Assembly (NCBI RefSeq): GCF_003254625.1
Contig: NZ_QJRJ01000072.1
Location: 1-64,000, forward strand
Source: Flavobacterium ginsenosidimutans
Lineage (GTDB): Bacteria > Bacteroidota > Bacteroidia > Flavobacteriales > Flavobacteriaceae
Reading direction: 5' to 3'
DNA length: 64,000 nucleotides
Shown here: in pieces, positions 1 to 7,675 of the stretch
Layout of the letters: each line of letters starts with the position of its first letter
How positions within the stretch are numbered: position 1 is the stretch's first letter
Made by a program: the position numbers and the translations under genes
The notes under the pieces: generated by a model
The model's database searches: none
Told to the model about the DNA's origin: nothing
The model's input: only the letters and a program-made list of their open reading frames with translations

Positions 1-14
1 GCCTTTCTTTTAAG

Positions 15-46
15 AATCCTCATCATGTATTTGATGGGGATTTTTT
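15..46 (+). terminator. rho-independent terminator of a gene left of the window
   Basis: Ten-base arms (15-24 and 33-42, one G-T wobble) enclose an eight-base loop and run into six T residues. A TAA at 11-13 just before it may be the stop codon of the gene entering from the left. Confidence 0.6.
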
Positions 47-260
47 GGTTTTAATAGTCTGCTGAAATCTGGATTGTAAACAATCTTCTGGAATCTTAAA
101 GGATTTTCCTTGGGAAAACCTCTTAAAAAAAATGTCTTTTTTATTGTGATATAGAAGCTGTAATTTTAATAATTTGGCTTTAAAATGCGAAAAAAAAAGG
201 CTTTGAGTAAGTGTTTTCATTTGTAGGTTATATTGCTTTATAATTTTCGAATTAAAACTT

Positions 261-268
261 TAAATTTG
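261..268 (+). promoter_or_regulatory. -7 box before the Crp-like gene
   Basis: TAAATTTG matches the Bacteroidetes -7 consensus TAnnTTTG and lies 21 bases before the start codon at 290. No good TTTG was found at the expected upstream distance, so this is only half a promoter. Confidence 0.3.
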
Positions 269-289
269 AAATTATAATATAGAAAATAA

Positions 290-853
290 ATGGAAGAACT
301 AATTCAAGTCATTAATGGTTTTCAGGAATTAGATTCTGAGACAGAACTTGCACTGAAAAAATATTTTGTAGAAGAAACTTTTAAAAAGAATGATTTTATT
401 ATTAAAGGTGGTAAAATCTGTGATAAGATCTATTTTATAAAATATGGTGCGGTAAGAAGATTTTGTATTGAAGATGGTATAGAAGTTACAAAGTGGATTT
501 ATACCGATAATCAGTTTATAACTTCGATGAGTAGTTTTTTTGAACAAAAGCCATCATTTGAGAATTTTCAAACTTGTGAAGAAACAGTTGTTTATTCGTT
601 GTCTTATTTAGATGAACAGGCTTTGCTAGAATATCCCTTATTTGTGAAGTTTCATATTAAACAGCTTCGATATTATCTTTCCAAAATAAACGAATTCAAT
701 CATTTATTTCGTTTAATGACTGCTGAGAAAAAATATTTATTTCTGTTAGAGTCATTTCCTCAAATTATTAAAAAAGCTAAATTGAAACACATTGCATCAT
801 TGATCGGCGTGAGCCAAGAAACATTAAGCAGGATTCGGGCATCAATTATTTGA
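290..853 (+). CDS. Crp/Fnr family transcriptional regulator
   Basis: A 187-residue protein with the Crp/Fnr layout. The N-terminal cyclic-nucleotide-binding-like beta roll covers about residues 15-110 (FKKNDFIIKGGKICDKIYFI, then YGAVRRF). A long helix follows at about 115-140, and a C-terminal helix-turn-helix at about 150-185 reads KHIASLIGVSQETLSRIRAS. Length and order match the short Bacteroidetes subfamily. These proteins usually lack the arginine and glutamate that hold cAMP, and I see no canonical phosphate-binding cassette here, so the effector is unknown. The gene stands alone on the plus strand, 64 bases before the lpxA-like gene. Targets cannot be inferred. Confidence 0.88.
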   Translation: MEELIQVINGFQELDSETELALKKYFVEETFKKNDFIIKGGKICDKIYFIKYGAVRRFCIEDGIEVTKWIYTDNQFITSMSSFFEQKPSFENFQTCEETVVYSLSYLDEQALLEYPLFVKFHIKQLRYYLSKINEFNHLFRLMTAEKKYLFLLESFPQIIKKAKLKHIASLIGVSQETLSRIRASII

Positions 854-917
854 TATTGCATCAAAAAAAATGATTTAAACTTTTTCAATTTTTGTGTTTA
901 TTTTAAAATACTAAAAA

Positions 918-1691
918 TTGAAAAATACTTTCATTCATAAACAAGCTGTAATTGGGACCAATGTCAATATTGGAAACTGCGTTACTATAGAAGACGACGT
1001 AATAATTGGTAAAAACACTCAAATTGGGAATAACGTTTCAATTTTAAGAGGAACAAGAATCGGTGAAAATTGTCAGATACATTCTAATGCCGTTTTAGGT
1101 GGAATTCCACAAGATTTAAAATACAAAGGAGAATATACTTTTTTGGAAATAGGACATAACAATATAATCAGGGAATTTGTTACGATAAATAAGGGAACTA
1201 TTTCCAAAGGCACAACTAGTATCGGAAATTCTAATTTGATTATGTCTAATGCACATATTGGTCATGATTGCGCTATTGGAAATAATTGTATAATTGGTTT
1301 TAGTGTTGGAATGGCAGGAGAAGTAACTGTTGAAGATTGGTCTAATATTAGCGGATTAACAGCCATTCATCAGTTTTCATCGATTGGTGAAAATACTATG
1401 ATTAGTGGTTTAAGTCGGGTTGTAAAAGATATTCCTCCTTACATCATGGTTGCGCATGAACCTTTACGTTTTGCTGGGATAAATACAGTAGGATTAAAAA
1501 GGCGTGAATTTGACTCTTGTAAAATCGATGAACTAAAAGCTATTTATAAAATTATATTTCAAGAAAAAAGAAATACAAAGTTTGCGTTAGAATTAGTTAA
1601 AAGCGAATTTGAGCAGACTTTGGAAAGAGATAAAATCTTAAATTTTATTTGTAACTCAAAAAGAGGAATTCTTAAAGGGATTGAATTTTAA
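918..1691 (+). CDS. LpxA-family acyl-ACP--UDP-N-acetylglucosamine O-acyltransferase, probable second copy
   Basis: A 257-residue left-handed beta-helix protein. Hexapeptide repeats such as IGTNVNIGNCVTIEDDVIIG fill residues 5-190, and a helical tail follows at 205-257. It keeps the LpxA active-site block SNAHIGHDC with His113 and His116; the latter matches the catalytic His125 of E. coli LpxA. LpxA moves a hydroxyacyl chain from ACP to UDP-GlcNAc in the first step of lipid A synthesis. Bacteroidetes usually have lpxA beside lpxD and fabZ. Here it stands alone, so I infer a paralogue whose acyl or sugar specificity may differ. The start must be the TTG at 918, because an in-frame TAA lies two codons upstream and no ATG precedes the first repeat. 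Confidence 0.85.
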   Translation: MKNTFIHKQAVIGTNVNIGNCVTIEDDVIIGKNTQIGNNVSILRGTRIGENCQIHSNAVLGGIPQDLKYKGEYTFLEIGHNNIIREFVTINKGTISKGTTSIGNSNLIMSNAHIGHDCAIGNNCIIGFSVGMAGEVTVEDWSNISGLTAIHQFSSIGENTMISGLSRVVKDIPPYIMVAHEPLRFAGINTVGLKRREFDSCKIDELKAIYKIIFQEKRNTKFALELVKSEFEQTLERDKILNFICNSKRGILKGIEF

Positions 1692-1712
1692 TTAAACGAT
1701 TTATTATCTTTA
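1680..1712 (+). promoter_or_regulatory. probable promoter of the YdeI-like gene
   Basis: ATTG at 1680-1683 and TATCTTTA at 1705-1712 are 21 bases apart, close to the TTTG/TAnnTTTG pattern. The start codon at 1740 lies 27 bases beyond. Both boxes have one mismatch. Confidence 0.35.
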
Positions 1713-1739
1713 GTAAACTATTTTTTAATAAAATTGGAT

Positions 1740-2333
1740 ATGACAGAAGATAGTGCTAATTCTAAAGTGGATTTTTATTTTGAGAAAGCAGAAAAATGGA
1801 AATCGGAACTTGAACAAATGAGAACTATTGTTTTAGATTGCCATTTATCAGAAGAATTAAAATGGGGATGTCCATGTTACACTTTTGATAATGCAAATAT
1901 TGTTTTGATTCATTCATTTAAGGAATATTGTGCTTTTTTGTTTTTCAAAGGAGCTTTAATGAAAGATCCAGATAATATATTAATTCAGCAATCAGAGAAT
2001 GTACAAGCGGCTCGTCAAGTTAGATTTACGAATACTCAAGATATTTTGGCCAAGAAAGAAATTTTGAAAAAGTATATTTTTGAAGCGGCTGAAATTGAAA
2101 AGTCAGGGCAAAAAGTAGAACTGAAAAAAGTTTCTGAATTTGAAATTGCCGAAGAACTTCAGAATAAATTTGATACGGATTCTGATTTTAAAAAAGCTTT
2201 TTATACTTTAACTCCTGGAAGACAACGTGCATATTTACTTCATTTTTCTCAGCCTAAACAATCTAAAACAAGAGAGGCGAGAGTAGAAAAAAATATTCCG
2301 CGAATTTTAGATGGAAAGGGATTGAATGATTAA
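1740..2333 (+). CDS. YdeI/OmpD-associated family protein (DUF1801 plus C-terminal OmdA-like region)
   Basis: A 197-residue soluble protein. The first 110 residues look like the DUF1801 fold (VDFYFEKAEKWKSELEQMR, then LKWGCPCYTFDNANIVLIHS and YCAFLFFKGA). The C-terminal 55 residues carry the OmdA-type segment (FYTLTPGRQRAYLLHFSQ, then KTREARVEKNIPRIL). This is the usual YdeI arrangement in Bacteroidetes and Firmicutes. The biochemical role is not established; members are described as stress- or peptide-resistance-associated. I chose the ATG at 1740 over a TTG two codons earlier. The gene ends in a strong terminator shared with the convergent transporter remnant. Confidence 0.85.
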   Translation: MTEDSANSKVDFYFEKAEKWKSELEQMRTIVLDCHLSEELKWGCPCYTFDNANIVLIHSFKEYCAFLFFKGALMKDPDNILIQQSENVQAARQVRFTNTQDILAKKEILKKYIFEAAEIEKSGQKVELKKVSEFEIAEELQNKFDTDSDFKKAFYTLTPGRQRAYLLHFSQPKQSKTREARVEKNIPRILDGKGLND

Positions 2334-2351
2334 AAAATATCGATAAAAAGA

Positions 2352-2382
2352 AAAACTCCTTTTGTACAAAGGAGTTTTTTTT
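2352..2382 (+). terminator. bidirectional terminator between the YdeI-like gene and the EamA remnant
   Basis: AAAACTCCTTT and AAAGGAGTTTT pair around a short loop. T-runs follow on the plus strand and, read the other way, on the minus strand, so it can end both convergent genes. Confidence 0.75.
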
Positions 2383-2393
2383 GTTTTATACTT

Positions 2394-3283
2394 TTAAGAG
2401 GTTTGTGGCTCTACCGTATTTTTCTTTCGAATAGAAATAATAGATTGCAGTAAAACGGAAGTCATTACCAAGCTTATTCCGATATAAAATGAGAAATTGA
2501 CTGATTGTCCTTCGTTAAAAAATAAAAAAGCTAATATTATAGAATAAATGGGCTCTAGGTTGAAAGTTAGATTTATAGTGAAAGCAGGAATTTTTTTAAG
2601 TGATTCCGCAAACATAACATAAAGCGCAACGGTGCAACATGACGCTAAGATCAATAAATAGAAAGTATCTGTTAAGCTTGGAATGAAAGTTTGGTCTGGA
2701 AAATTGTAAAAATAAAATGGCAGTGCAAATCCTAAAACTAAAGTTCCGCCAAGCATCTGATAAAAATTAATTAATTTACTGTCATAAAATTGTACGAGTC
2801 TTTCATTGTAAATAGTGTACAAAGCAGCAAATGCAGAAGAAATTACTCCAAGTAAAATTCCAAGCTGATACGAAGAATCAAAATGGAAAATTAAACTTAT
2901 CCCTAATAAAGTTAGCATACTTAATAAAACCTGAACTAGATTGAATCTTTTTTTATTGAGAATAGGCTCGAAAAAAGCTGTGAAAAAACTAGTCAGACAA
3001 TAACAGACAACGCAATAGATATGTTAGAATATTTAATGCTGGCATAAAAGAAAACCCAATGAATGGTAATCAAGATTCCAGCTTTAGAAATTTTTACCGC
3101 TTCAGAAAATGACTTTAGCATTTTAAGATTGTAAATTTTTAAAATGAAAAAGAGAATAATAGAAGCAAATAATACTCTATACCAAACTAAAGTAATTTCG
3201 TTAAGAGAAATAAGTTTTCCGAAAACGCCAGTAAAACCAGCAAGTAAAACTGCAGAATGCAGTATCAAATAAGATTTTTTCAT
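2394..3283 (-). pseudogene. DMT-superfamily (EamA) transporter interrupted by a frameshift
   Basis: Two minus-strand reading frames make up one ten-helix drug/metabolite transporter. The N-terminal 96 residues (3283-2993) start MKKSYLILHSAVLLAGFTGV and stop at a TGA right after ISIALSVIV. In the next frame the protein continues without a gap: LTSFFTAFFEPILNKKRF, then LVQVLLSMLTLLGISLIF, and on to the C-terminus at 2394. Restoring one base near 2990-3000 would give a protein of about 295 residues, the normal EamA length. The downstream half shows no further damage, so the change is recent or a sequencing error. The substrate cannot be predicted. Confidence 0.8.
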
Positions 3284-3627
3284 AAGAAGTTGTCTATCCT
3301 TTTTTGGGAGGATATTTTTTGAATATTAATAATGTGATTGAGGTAAAGACACAACAAATCGGACTGAAGATTCAGTCAAGTGTCAATACTAAAGAAGCAT
3401 TATTAATTTATGGAGGAGGAAGACAACCTTTAAAACTCATGATAAAATTTGATTTTCGGTAAAATTAAGAAAAAAGCATTGCGTGAAAAAGTGCAAAAAG
3501 TTATTTAAATGTGAAACTTCAAACAATTTAACAACTGAATTGAATAAATCTGATTTTGATTTGAATATTAATTTGTAGAACTTGCGACGATACCGAATCA
3601 CCTAATTTATAAGTTTATTACAATCTA
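3284..3627. other. 344-base intergenic region between divergent genes
   Basis: This holds the 5' flank of both the EamA remnant and the acyltransferase gene. A 47-codon TTG-started frame lies at 3319-3462 (it contains LLIYGGGRQPLKLMI) but has no recognisable relative. I see no consensus promoter pair and no strong hairpin. Confidence 0.5.
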
Positions 3628-4722
3628 ATGAGTGCAAGCCAGTCAACTACAGCAGTTCTTGAAACAAAACAGCATTTTGAAATTTTAGACGGATTAAGAG
3701 GCATCGCAGCTTTTGCAGTTGTCGTGTTTCATTTTATGGAATGGATTTTTACTGATCCAAGCAAGAATTTTATCGGACACGGATTTTTAGCTGTCGACTT
3801 TTTCTTCTGTCTCTCAGGTTTCGTAATTGGATATGCTTATGATGATCGAATTGCAAAAATGGGGCTTCGTAATTTTTTTATCGCTAGAATTATTAGACTT
3901 CATCCGTTAGTTATTGCAGGTTCAATACTAGGTTTGTTGGCTTTTTTATTTGATCCTTTTGGTGGTCATTTAGAATTGTACAGCACAGGAAAAATTATTT
4001 TGACATTTATCTGTTCAATTTTTCTTATTCCGTTTCCAGTTATTGCTGACCGCGGATTTAATTTGTTTAGTTTTAATGCACCTGCTTGGTCGCTTTTTTG
4101 GGAATATATAGCCAATATAGTTTATGCATTTGTTCTTTATAGAATTGGAAGAAGTTTTTTACTGCTATTAACGATATTATCTGCGGTGGCTATTTGTTAC
4201 GTAGGATATAATTCTGGTAATTTAATTGGAGGTTGGAGCGGCCCGACTTTCTGGGATGGATGTGCTAGAATTTCCTATTCTTTTTTAGCGGGATTGCTTA
4301 TTTATAGATCTAACTGGATTATAAAAAATAAACTTGGTTTTGGTGGATTAACTTTTTTATTGCTATTAGCTTTTATTATACCGTTTTCAGAATGGAATTG
4401 GATTTCAGAACCGTTAGTTGTGTTACTTTATTTTCCATTATTAATTTCTTTGGGAGCTGGAGCTATCTTAAAGCCTGGATTGAAAAAAGCTTGTGTTTTT
4501 TCAGGAAAAATATCCTATCCGTTATACATGACGCATTATGCCGTTTTATGGATGTTTGGAAATTATTATACTAATTATAAACCAGATACAACACAATTGA
4601 CTTTAATTGTAGTAACTTCAGTTGTTTTGTTGATCGGATTCGCTTATTTAGTAATGGTTTTTTATGATATTCCGTTAAGGAATTATTTAAATGCTAAAAG
4701 AAAAGAAAAACTGGCGAATTAA
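3628..4722 (+). CDS. acyltransferase 3 family membrane protein (OafA/YrhL type)
   Basis: A 364-residue integral membrane protein with about ten hydrophobic segments. It carries the family landmarks in order: LDGLRGIAAFAVVVFHF (about residues 20-36, with the conserved catalytic His), FFFCLSGFVIGY (58-69), the arginine-rich RIIRLHP (87-93) and APAWSLFWEY (about 151-160). Proteins of this family move acetyl or other acyl groups onto exported sugars, O-antigen or peptidoglycan. No C-terminal SGNH domain is fused. The gene is monocistronic and closed by a hairpin terminator, so the acceptor cannot be deduced from neighbours. Confidence 0.9.
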   Translation: MSASQSTTAVLETKQHFEILDGLRGIAAFAVVVFHFMEWIFTDPSKNFIGHGFLAVDFFFCLSGFVIGYAYDDRIAKMGLRNFFIARIIRLHPLVIAGSILGLLAFLFDPFGGHLELYSTGKIILTFICSIFLIPFPVIADRGFNLFSFNAPAWSLFWEYIANIVYAFVLYRIGRSFLLLLTILSAVAICYVGYNSGNLIGGWSGPTFWDGCARISYSFLAGLLIYRSNWIIKNKLGFGGLTFLLLLAFIIPFSEWNWISEPLVVLLYFPLLISLGAGAILKPGLKKACVFSGKISYPLYMTHYAVLWMFGNYYTNYKPDTTQLTLIVVTSVVLLIGFAYLVMVFYDIPLRNYLNAKRKEKLAN

Positions 4723-4746
4723 AAATCTTTAGCCCTAATCATAATA

Positions 4747-4779
4747 AAAAACTCCATTAGAAATAATGGAGTTTTTTAT
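4747..4779 (+). terminator. terminator with GAAA loop after the acyltransferase gene
   Basis: A perfect 13-base stem (4747-4759 and 4764-4776) closes a GAAA loop and runs into T residues. The same hairpin, base for base, occurs at 5829-5860. Confidence 0.85.
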
Positions 4780-4884
4780 TGTTTTTTGTCTTGAGTTATG
4801 ATCTTCTAATGAGTATTTAATCAGAAATTAGCTTAACTTGATCTCGATTTTCCATTCGTTAAAACTATTAAAACCAAATAAATT

Positions 4885-5304
4885 ATGAAATTTCCAATAA
4901 TTACAACTTTACTGCTATTACTCGGCACAGTTAATACATATTCGCAAAAACTAAATTGCCAAGATTTTAGAACGGGTAAGTTTGAATTAATAGATGAAAT
5001 AAATCAGCAGAAATATATTTATGAGCGATTCGAAAATTTTCAAACTGAAGAAACATTCGATATGAAAACTGGGAAAGTTGTTGAGGAAAAAGGTTACTAC
5101 ATTTTAACATGGATAAATGACTGCGAATATAATTTAAAGTTAGATACTACTAAAACGAAGGGAGATGATATTGCTTTAGCTGTAAATGCTAGAGGCGGCG
5201 TTAATTCTAGAATAGTATTTGTTGACGGTAGTTGTGCTGTCATTGCTGTAACAATTGCAGACGAGAAAATTGAAACTGCCTATGGAATGTGTAAAATTGA
5301 CTAG
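4885..5304 (+). CDS. small secreted protein of unknown function
   Basis: 139 residues with a clear signal peptide (MKFPIITTLLLLLGTVNTYS, cleavage just before or after the Q). The mature part starts KLNCQDFRTGKFELIDE and later has WINDCEYNLKL, giving paired cysteines that may form a disulfide in the periplasm. I have seen this pattern (C-x-D-F-+-T-G-x-F, then W-I-x-D-C-E-Y) in small Flavobacteriaceae secreted proteins of unknown role. It stands alone between an acyltransferase and a MerR regulator. Confidence 0.75.
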   Translation: MKFPIITTLLLLLGTVNTYSQKLNCQDFRTGKFELIDEINQQKYIYERFENFQTEETFDMKTGKVVEEKGYYILTWINDCEYNLKLDTTKTKGDDIALAVNARGGVNSRIVFVDGSCAVIAVTIADEKIETAYGMCKID

Positions 5305-5334
5305 CGTTTCTGAAATATTGTTTTTGTCTCATTT

Positions 5335-5368
5335 CTTGTGCCTTAAGAACAAAAAAATAGTATATTTG
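5335..5368 (+). promoter_or_regulatory. promoter of the MerR-family gene
   Basis: TATATTTG at 5361-5368 is a perfect TAnnTTTG -7 box. CTTG at 5335-5338 lies 22 bases upstream and can serve as the -33 element. Transcription should start near 5374, leaving a leader of about 50 bases before the ATG at 5428. Confidence 0.6.
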
Positions 5369-5375
5369 AAACTGG

Positions 5376-5401
5376 AAAGCATAGACTGTACTCTATGCTT
5401 T
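5376..5401 (+). promoter_or_regulatory. perfect inverted repeat at the MerR gene transcription start, candidate operator
   Basis: Arms AAAGCATAGA (5376-5385) and TCTATGCTTT (5392-5401) are perfectly complementary, with six bases between. The repeat lies right after the -7 box, at the predicted transcription start. Bound protein there would block transcription, which suggests autorepression. In RNA the same bases could form a leader hairpin instead. Confidence 0.5.
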
Positions 5402-5427
5402 ATTGTTTTCTTCTAAAAAATAGAATT

Positions 5428-5787
5428 ATGCTTGTAAACGAATTATCGAAAAAAACAGGATTGTCAATCCATACTATTAGATATTATGAGAATTTAGGAA
5501 TGATTAAGGGATTGACTGATGAAAAAGTGACATCTAATAATTATAAACATTACGATGGTAATACTATTGAACGTTTAGAAATCATTATAGAAGCAAGGGA
5601 AGTTGGCTTTACTTTAGCAGAAATAAAGAAAATATTAATCAGCTGGTTTGAAAGTACTGATTCGAAACCAGAAACGCTTGAGCTTTTTCAAGCCAAGATA
5701 AAAGAGATTGACGATAAAATGAGATATTTCAAAAAGACCAAGAGTCTTCTCGAAAAAGTATGTGAAAAAATAAAAAGTAATGATTGA
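5428..5787 (+). CDS. MerR family transcriptional regulator
   Basis: 119 residues from the ATG at 5428, which puts the winged helix at the N-terminus as usual: MLVNELSKKTGLSIHTIRYY, then ENLGMIKGL. The MerR signature IRYYENLG is intact, and a dimerisation coiled coil follows from about residue 80 (FQAKIKEIDDKMRYFKKTKS). Only one cysteine (near the C-terminus) is present, so a CueR- or SoxR-like metal or redox centre is unlikely. An upstream in-frame ATG at 5395 lies inside the inverted repeat and would add eleven residues not seen in the family. No adjacent effector gene is evident. Confidence 0.88.
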   Translation: MLVNELSKKTGLSIHTIRYYENLGMIKGLTDEKVTSNNYKHYDGNTIERLEIIIEAREVGFTLAEIKKILISWFESTDSKPETLELFQAKIKEIDDKMRYFKKTKSLLEKVCEKIKSND

Positions 5788-5828
5788 TAATGAATTGTCA
5801 ATCAATTGGATCTTAAATTGTACAATAA

Positions 5829-5860
5829 AAAAACTCCATTAGAAATAATGGAGTTTTTTT
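5829..5860 (+). terminator. terminator with GAAA loop shared by the MerR and XRE genes
   Basis: Identical in stem and loop to the hairpin at 4747-4776 (13-base perfect stem, GAAA loop). A-tracts and T-tracts on both sides let it work for the MerR gene on the plus strand and the XRE gene on the minus strand. Confidence 0.8.
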
Positions 5861-5874
5861 ATGCTTTAAAAAGA

Positions 5875-6291
5875 TTATTTTCCTTTTACTATTTTTTCGA
5901 GATATTCGACTTTGTCTTTTTCGGCTTGGATCAAGCGTTCATAAAGTTTTTCTTTTTCTTCGTAAAGTTCTACAACTTTATCAAGTGGATTAAAAGTAGG
6001 TTGAAAATTGACTGCATTTAATGTTGAACTGTCGTGACTATTAAATGTATTATTAATGATACTTAGTATGTTTTCGTCGCTGTAATTTTTAATGCCTTCA
6101 GCTGTAACGCCAAGTGCTTTTGCAACTGCCGTAAGCTTTTCTTCATCAATAGTTTCGCTATTTTCCATAGCAGAAATAGCCTGTTGATTTGTTCCTAAAG
6201 CTTGTGCCAATGCTTCCTGTTTCATATCGCGAAGTTCACGAATACGGCTAATATTTCTTCCGATGTGTTTTGGTCTTGCTAGTGTGCTCAT
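5875..6291 (-). CDS. XRE-family (Cro/C1-type) helix-turn-helix protein with C-terminal coiled coil
   Basis: 138 residues. The HTH_3 domain covers about residues 12-68 (IRELRDMKQEALAQALGTNQ, QAISAMENSETI, then KLTAVAKALGV). A linker follows, and the last 40 residues form a heptad-rich helix (VVELYEEKEKLYERLIQAEK) that probably dimerises. The architecture is common among chromosomal stand-alone regulators in Flavobacteriaceae and does not imply a toxin-antitoxin or phage context; no partner gene is adjacent. A TATCTTTG box ends four bases before the ATG. Confidence 0.87.
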   Translation of the reverse strand: MSTLARPKHIGRNISRIRELRDMKQEALAQALGTNQQAISAMENSETIDEEKLTAVAKALGVTAEGIKNYSDENILSIINNTFNSHDSSTLNAVNFQPTFNPLDKVVELYEEKEKLYERLIQAEKDKVEYLEKIVKGK

Positions 6292-6295
6292 AATT

Positions 6296-6303
6296 CAAAG
6301 ATA
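6296..6303 (-). promoter_or_regulatory. -7 box four bases before the XRE start codon
   Basis: On the minus strand TATCTTTG matches TAnnTTTG and is followed by AATT and then the ATG. If used, transcription would begin at or next to the start codon. The -33 region is poor (CTGG about 17 bases upstream). Confidence 0.45.
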
Positions 6304-6441
6304 ATAATTAAGTGAATAAACCAGAACTGTAAAAAACAGATTTTAAATGTATGTTACAGATTTTCTTGGGGAGCGGTAAACAAAAATACAATTTTTATGG
6401 AAAGGATTTTGAATTCTATTTCTCAAGCTTAAATTTTAGAT

Positions 6442-6543
6442 TTGTCATCCTGAGGAACGAAGGATCACACTAGAAATTCCGTAAAGTATATCGCCAATCT
6501 TTGTTGGTTTCCGAGTGTGATTTCTCGTTCCTCGAAATGACAA
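6442..6543. repeat. long imperfect palindrome, REP-like element copy 1
   Basis: Thirty-base arms (6442-6471 and 6514-6543) match at 24 positions. The left arm begins TTGTCATCCTGAGGAACGAA; the right arm, read on the minus strand, begins TTGTCATTTCGAGGAACGAG. The apex contains, on the minus strand, CAAAGATTGGCGAT. Related elements lie at 11443-11549 and 29581-29682. The surrounding intergenic region (6292-6603) holds nothing else I can name. Confidence 0.8.
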
Positions 6544-6603
6544 TGATTTATGTTTATTGGAATTGATAAAAAAAACATAATGATGCGAAGCTATGTTATG
6601 ACT

Positions 6604-7077
6604 TTAATTTTTTCCAATCCATTTTCCTTTGCACCATTTTTTTATTTTACCGTAAATATCCATTTCAAAAAGATAATTTATCGCTTCATCTTTATATGTT
6701 TCAACAATAATTACAAAGTTTTGATTTTTGTTTTTTTTTAGATTAGCTATCACAAAAGCTCTTGGATAATCACCTTTTTTAAACTGTTTAATTTTTTTAA
6801 ATTTATCGTCATTGGCTAAAATAATATTTTTTACCTCTAGATTATTTGTGCCTCCAACCATTGTATCTTGCCATTTAAGTGCAAATGTTTTTGCGCAGTC
6901 AGAGTCCCAATAACTATAATCTTGAACTTTGACAACAAAATTAATTTTTGATGAAGTTTTAGATATTATTGAATCTTTATAAAAATTAAAGGCTTTTTGT
7001 TCAAAATCAACTTTTTCTTGCCCATAAAATGACTGACAATAAATAAGAAAAATAGATGTATAAAGAATTGTTTTCAT
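6604..7077 (-). CDS. small secreted protein of unknown function
   Basis: 157 residues from the ATG at 7077, chosen because it begins a clean signal peptide (MKTILYTSIFLIYCQSFYGQ) ten residues after a longer possible start. The mature domain is a compact alpha/beta-looking sequence: VDFEQKAFNFYKDSIISK near its start, WDSDCAKTFALKWQD in the middle, FVIIVETYKDEAINYLFEMD near the C-terminus. The two cysteines after the signal peptide (WDSDC, KKWCKG) may pair. No relative is recognised. It lies downstream of the Nudix gene with a 90-base gap and is probably a separate unit. Confidence 0.7.
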   Translation of the reverse strand: MKTILYTSIFLIYCQSFYGQEKVDFEQKAFNFYKDSIISKTSSKINFVVKVQDYSYWDSDCAKTFALKWQDTMVGGTNNLEVKNIILANDDKFKKIKQFKKGDYPRAFVIANLKKNKNQNFVIIVETYKDEAINYLFEMDIYGKIKKWCKGKWIGKN

Positions 7078-7167
7078 AATTTGTGTGTGTACTAAGATAG
7101 GAAACAATTTTTTGTGACCTATAAAAGAATTTGAAACAATATAAAAGTTATGAAAGTATTATTTGTC

Positions 7168-7596
7168 TTATTTGATTAATAGCTTTTTCTTCAATTTCTC
7201 AAATGCAATTATATCTGCCTGTAAAACAAAAGGATTTCCTTTAGAATCAATATCAATCCATTCTAATTTTTCCAATCCTGGAATTTGAACATTTAAATCT
7301 TCAATATTTTGTATTTTGACAATATAATAAATATTAAGAATCTGTTTGTTGTCTTTTATACGAGATTCAATGAAATCTTCTTGAGTATAAAGATGATCTA
7401 ATATTTCGATTTTTAAATTTAATTCTTCTTCAAATTCTCGATGAAGACATTCAATGGTGCCTTCTCCAAATTCAAGACCTCCTCCAGGCAATTTGCATAT
7501 TTGTGTTCCTGCATATTTTTCATGCAGTGCCAAAATTTTATTGTCATTTATACAAAAGGCATAAACTCTAACATTAAATCCGATTAGTTCGCTCAT
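7168..7596 (-). CDS. Nudix hydrolase
   Basis: 142 residues with a Nudix box at about residues 39-61 (PGGGLEFGEGTIECLHREFE, then EELNL). It fits G-x5-E-x7-R-E-U-x-E-E-x-G-U except that the last glycine is Asn. The REFEEE core, which holds the catalytic magnesium, is intact. Such enzymes cleave nucleoside diphosphates linked to another group; the substrate cannot be told from sequence. The C-terminal LEWIDIDS segment is typical of the ADP-ribose/dNTP-type fold. Monocistronic. Confidence 0.88.
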   Translation of the reverse strand: MSELIGFNVRVYAFCINDNKILALHEKYAGTQICKLPGGGLEFGEGTIECLHREFEEELNLKIEILDHLYTQEDFIESRIKDNKQILNIYYIVKIQNIEDLNVQIPGLEKLEWIDIDSKGNPFVLQADIIAFEKLKKKLLIK

Positions 7597-7640
7597 GATT
7601 TTAAATTTTTGATGTTTTGGAAAATAACTTTGGAAAAGGG

Positions 7641-7673
7641 CAAAAAAAAACTCCTTAATTTCTTAAGGAGTTT
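7641..7673 (-). terminator. terminator of tRNA-Val
   Basis: Arms AAACTCCTTAA (7648-7658) and TTAAGGAGTTT (7663-7673) pair perfectly around a four-base loop. On the minus strand it runs into a long T tract. It begins three bases after the encoded CCA end of the tRNA. Confidence 0.85.
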
Positions 7674-7675
7674 CT

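Noticed and set aside
23..220. 65-codon minus-strand reading frame MKTLTQSLFFSHFKAKLLKL...
   Set aside because: It has no recognised family or start signal and its end lies inside a terminator hairpin. Low-complexity AT-rich sequence makes such frames common.
3319..3462. 47-codon TTG-started frame before the acyltransferase gene
   Set aside because: No family, no ribosome-binding or promoter signal; noted only as content of the intergenic region.
5806..6021. Plus-strand frame opposite the XRE gene
   Set aside because: It is the antisense shadow of the XRE coding region and starts within the shared terminator.
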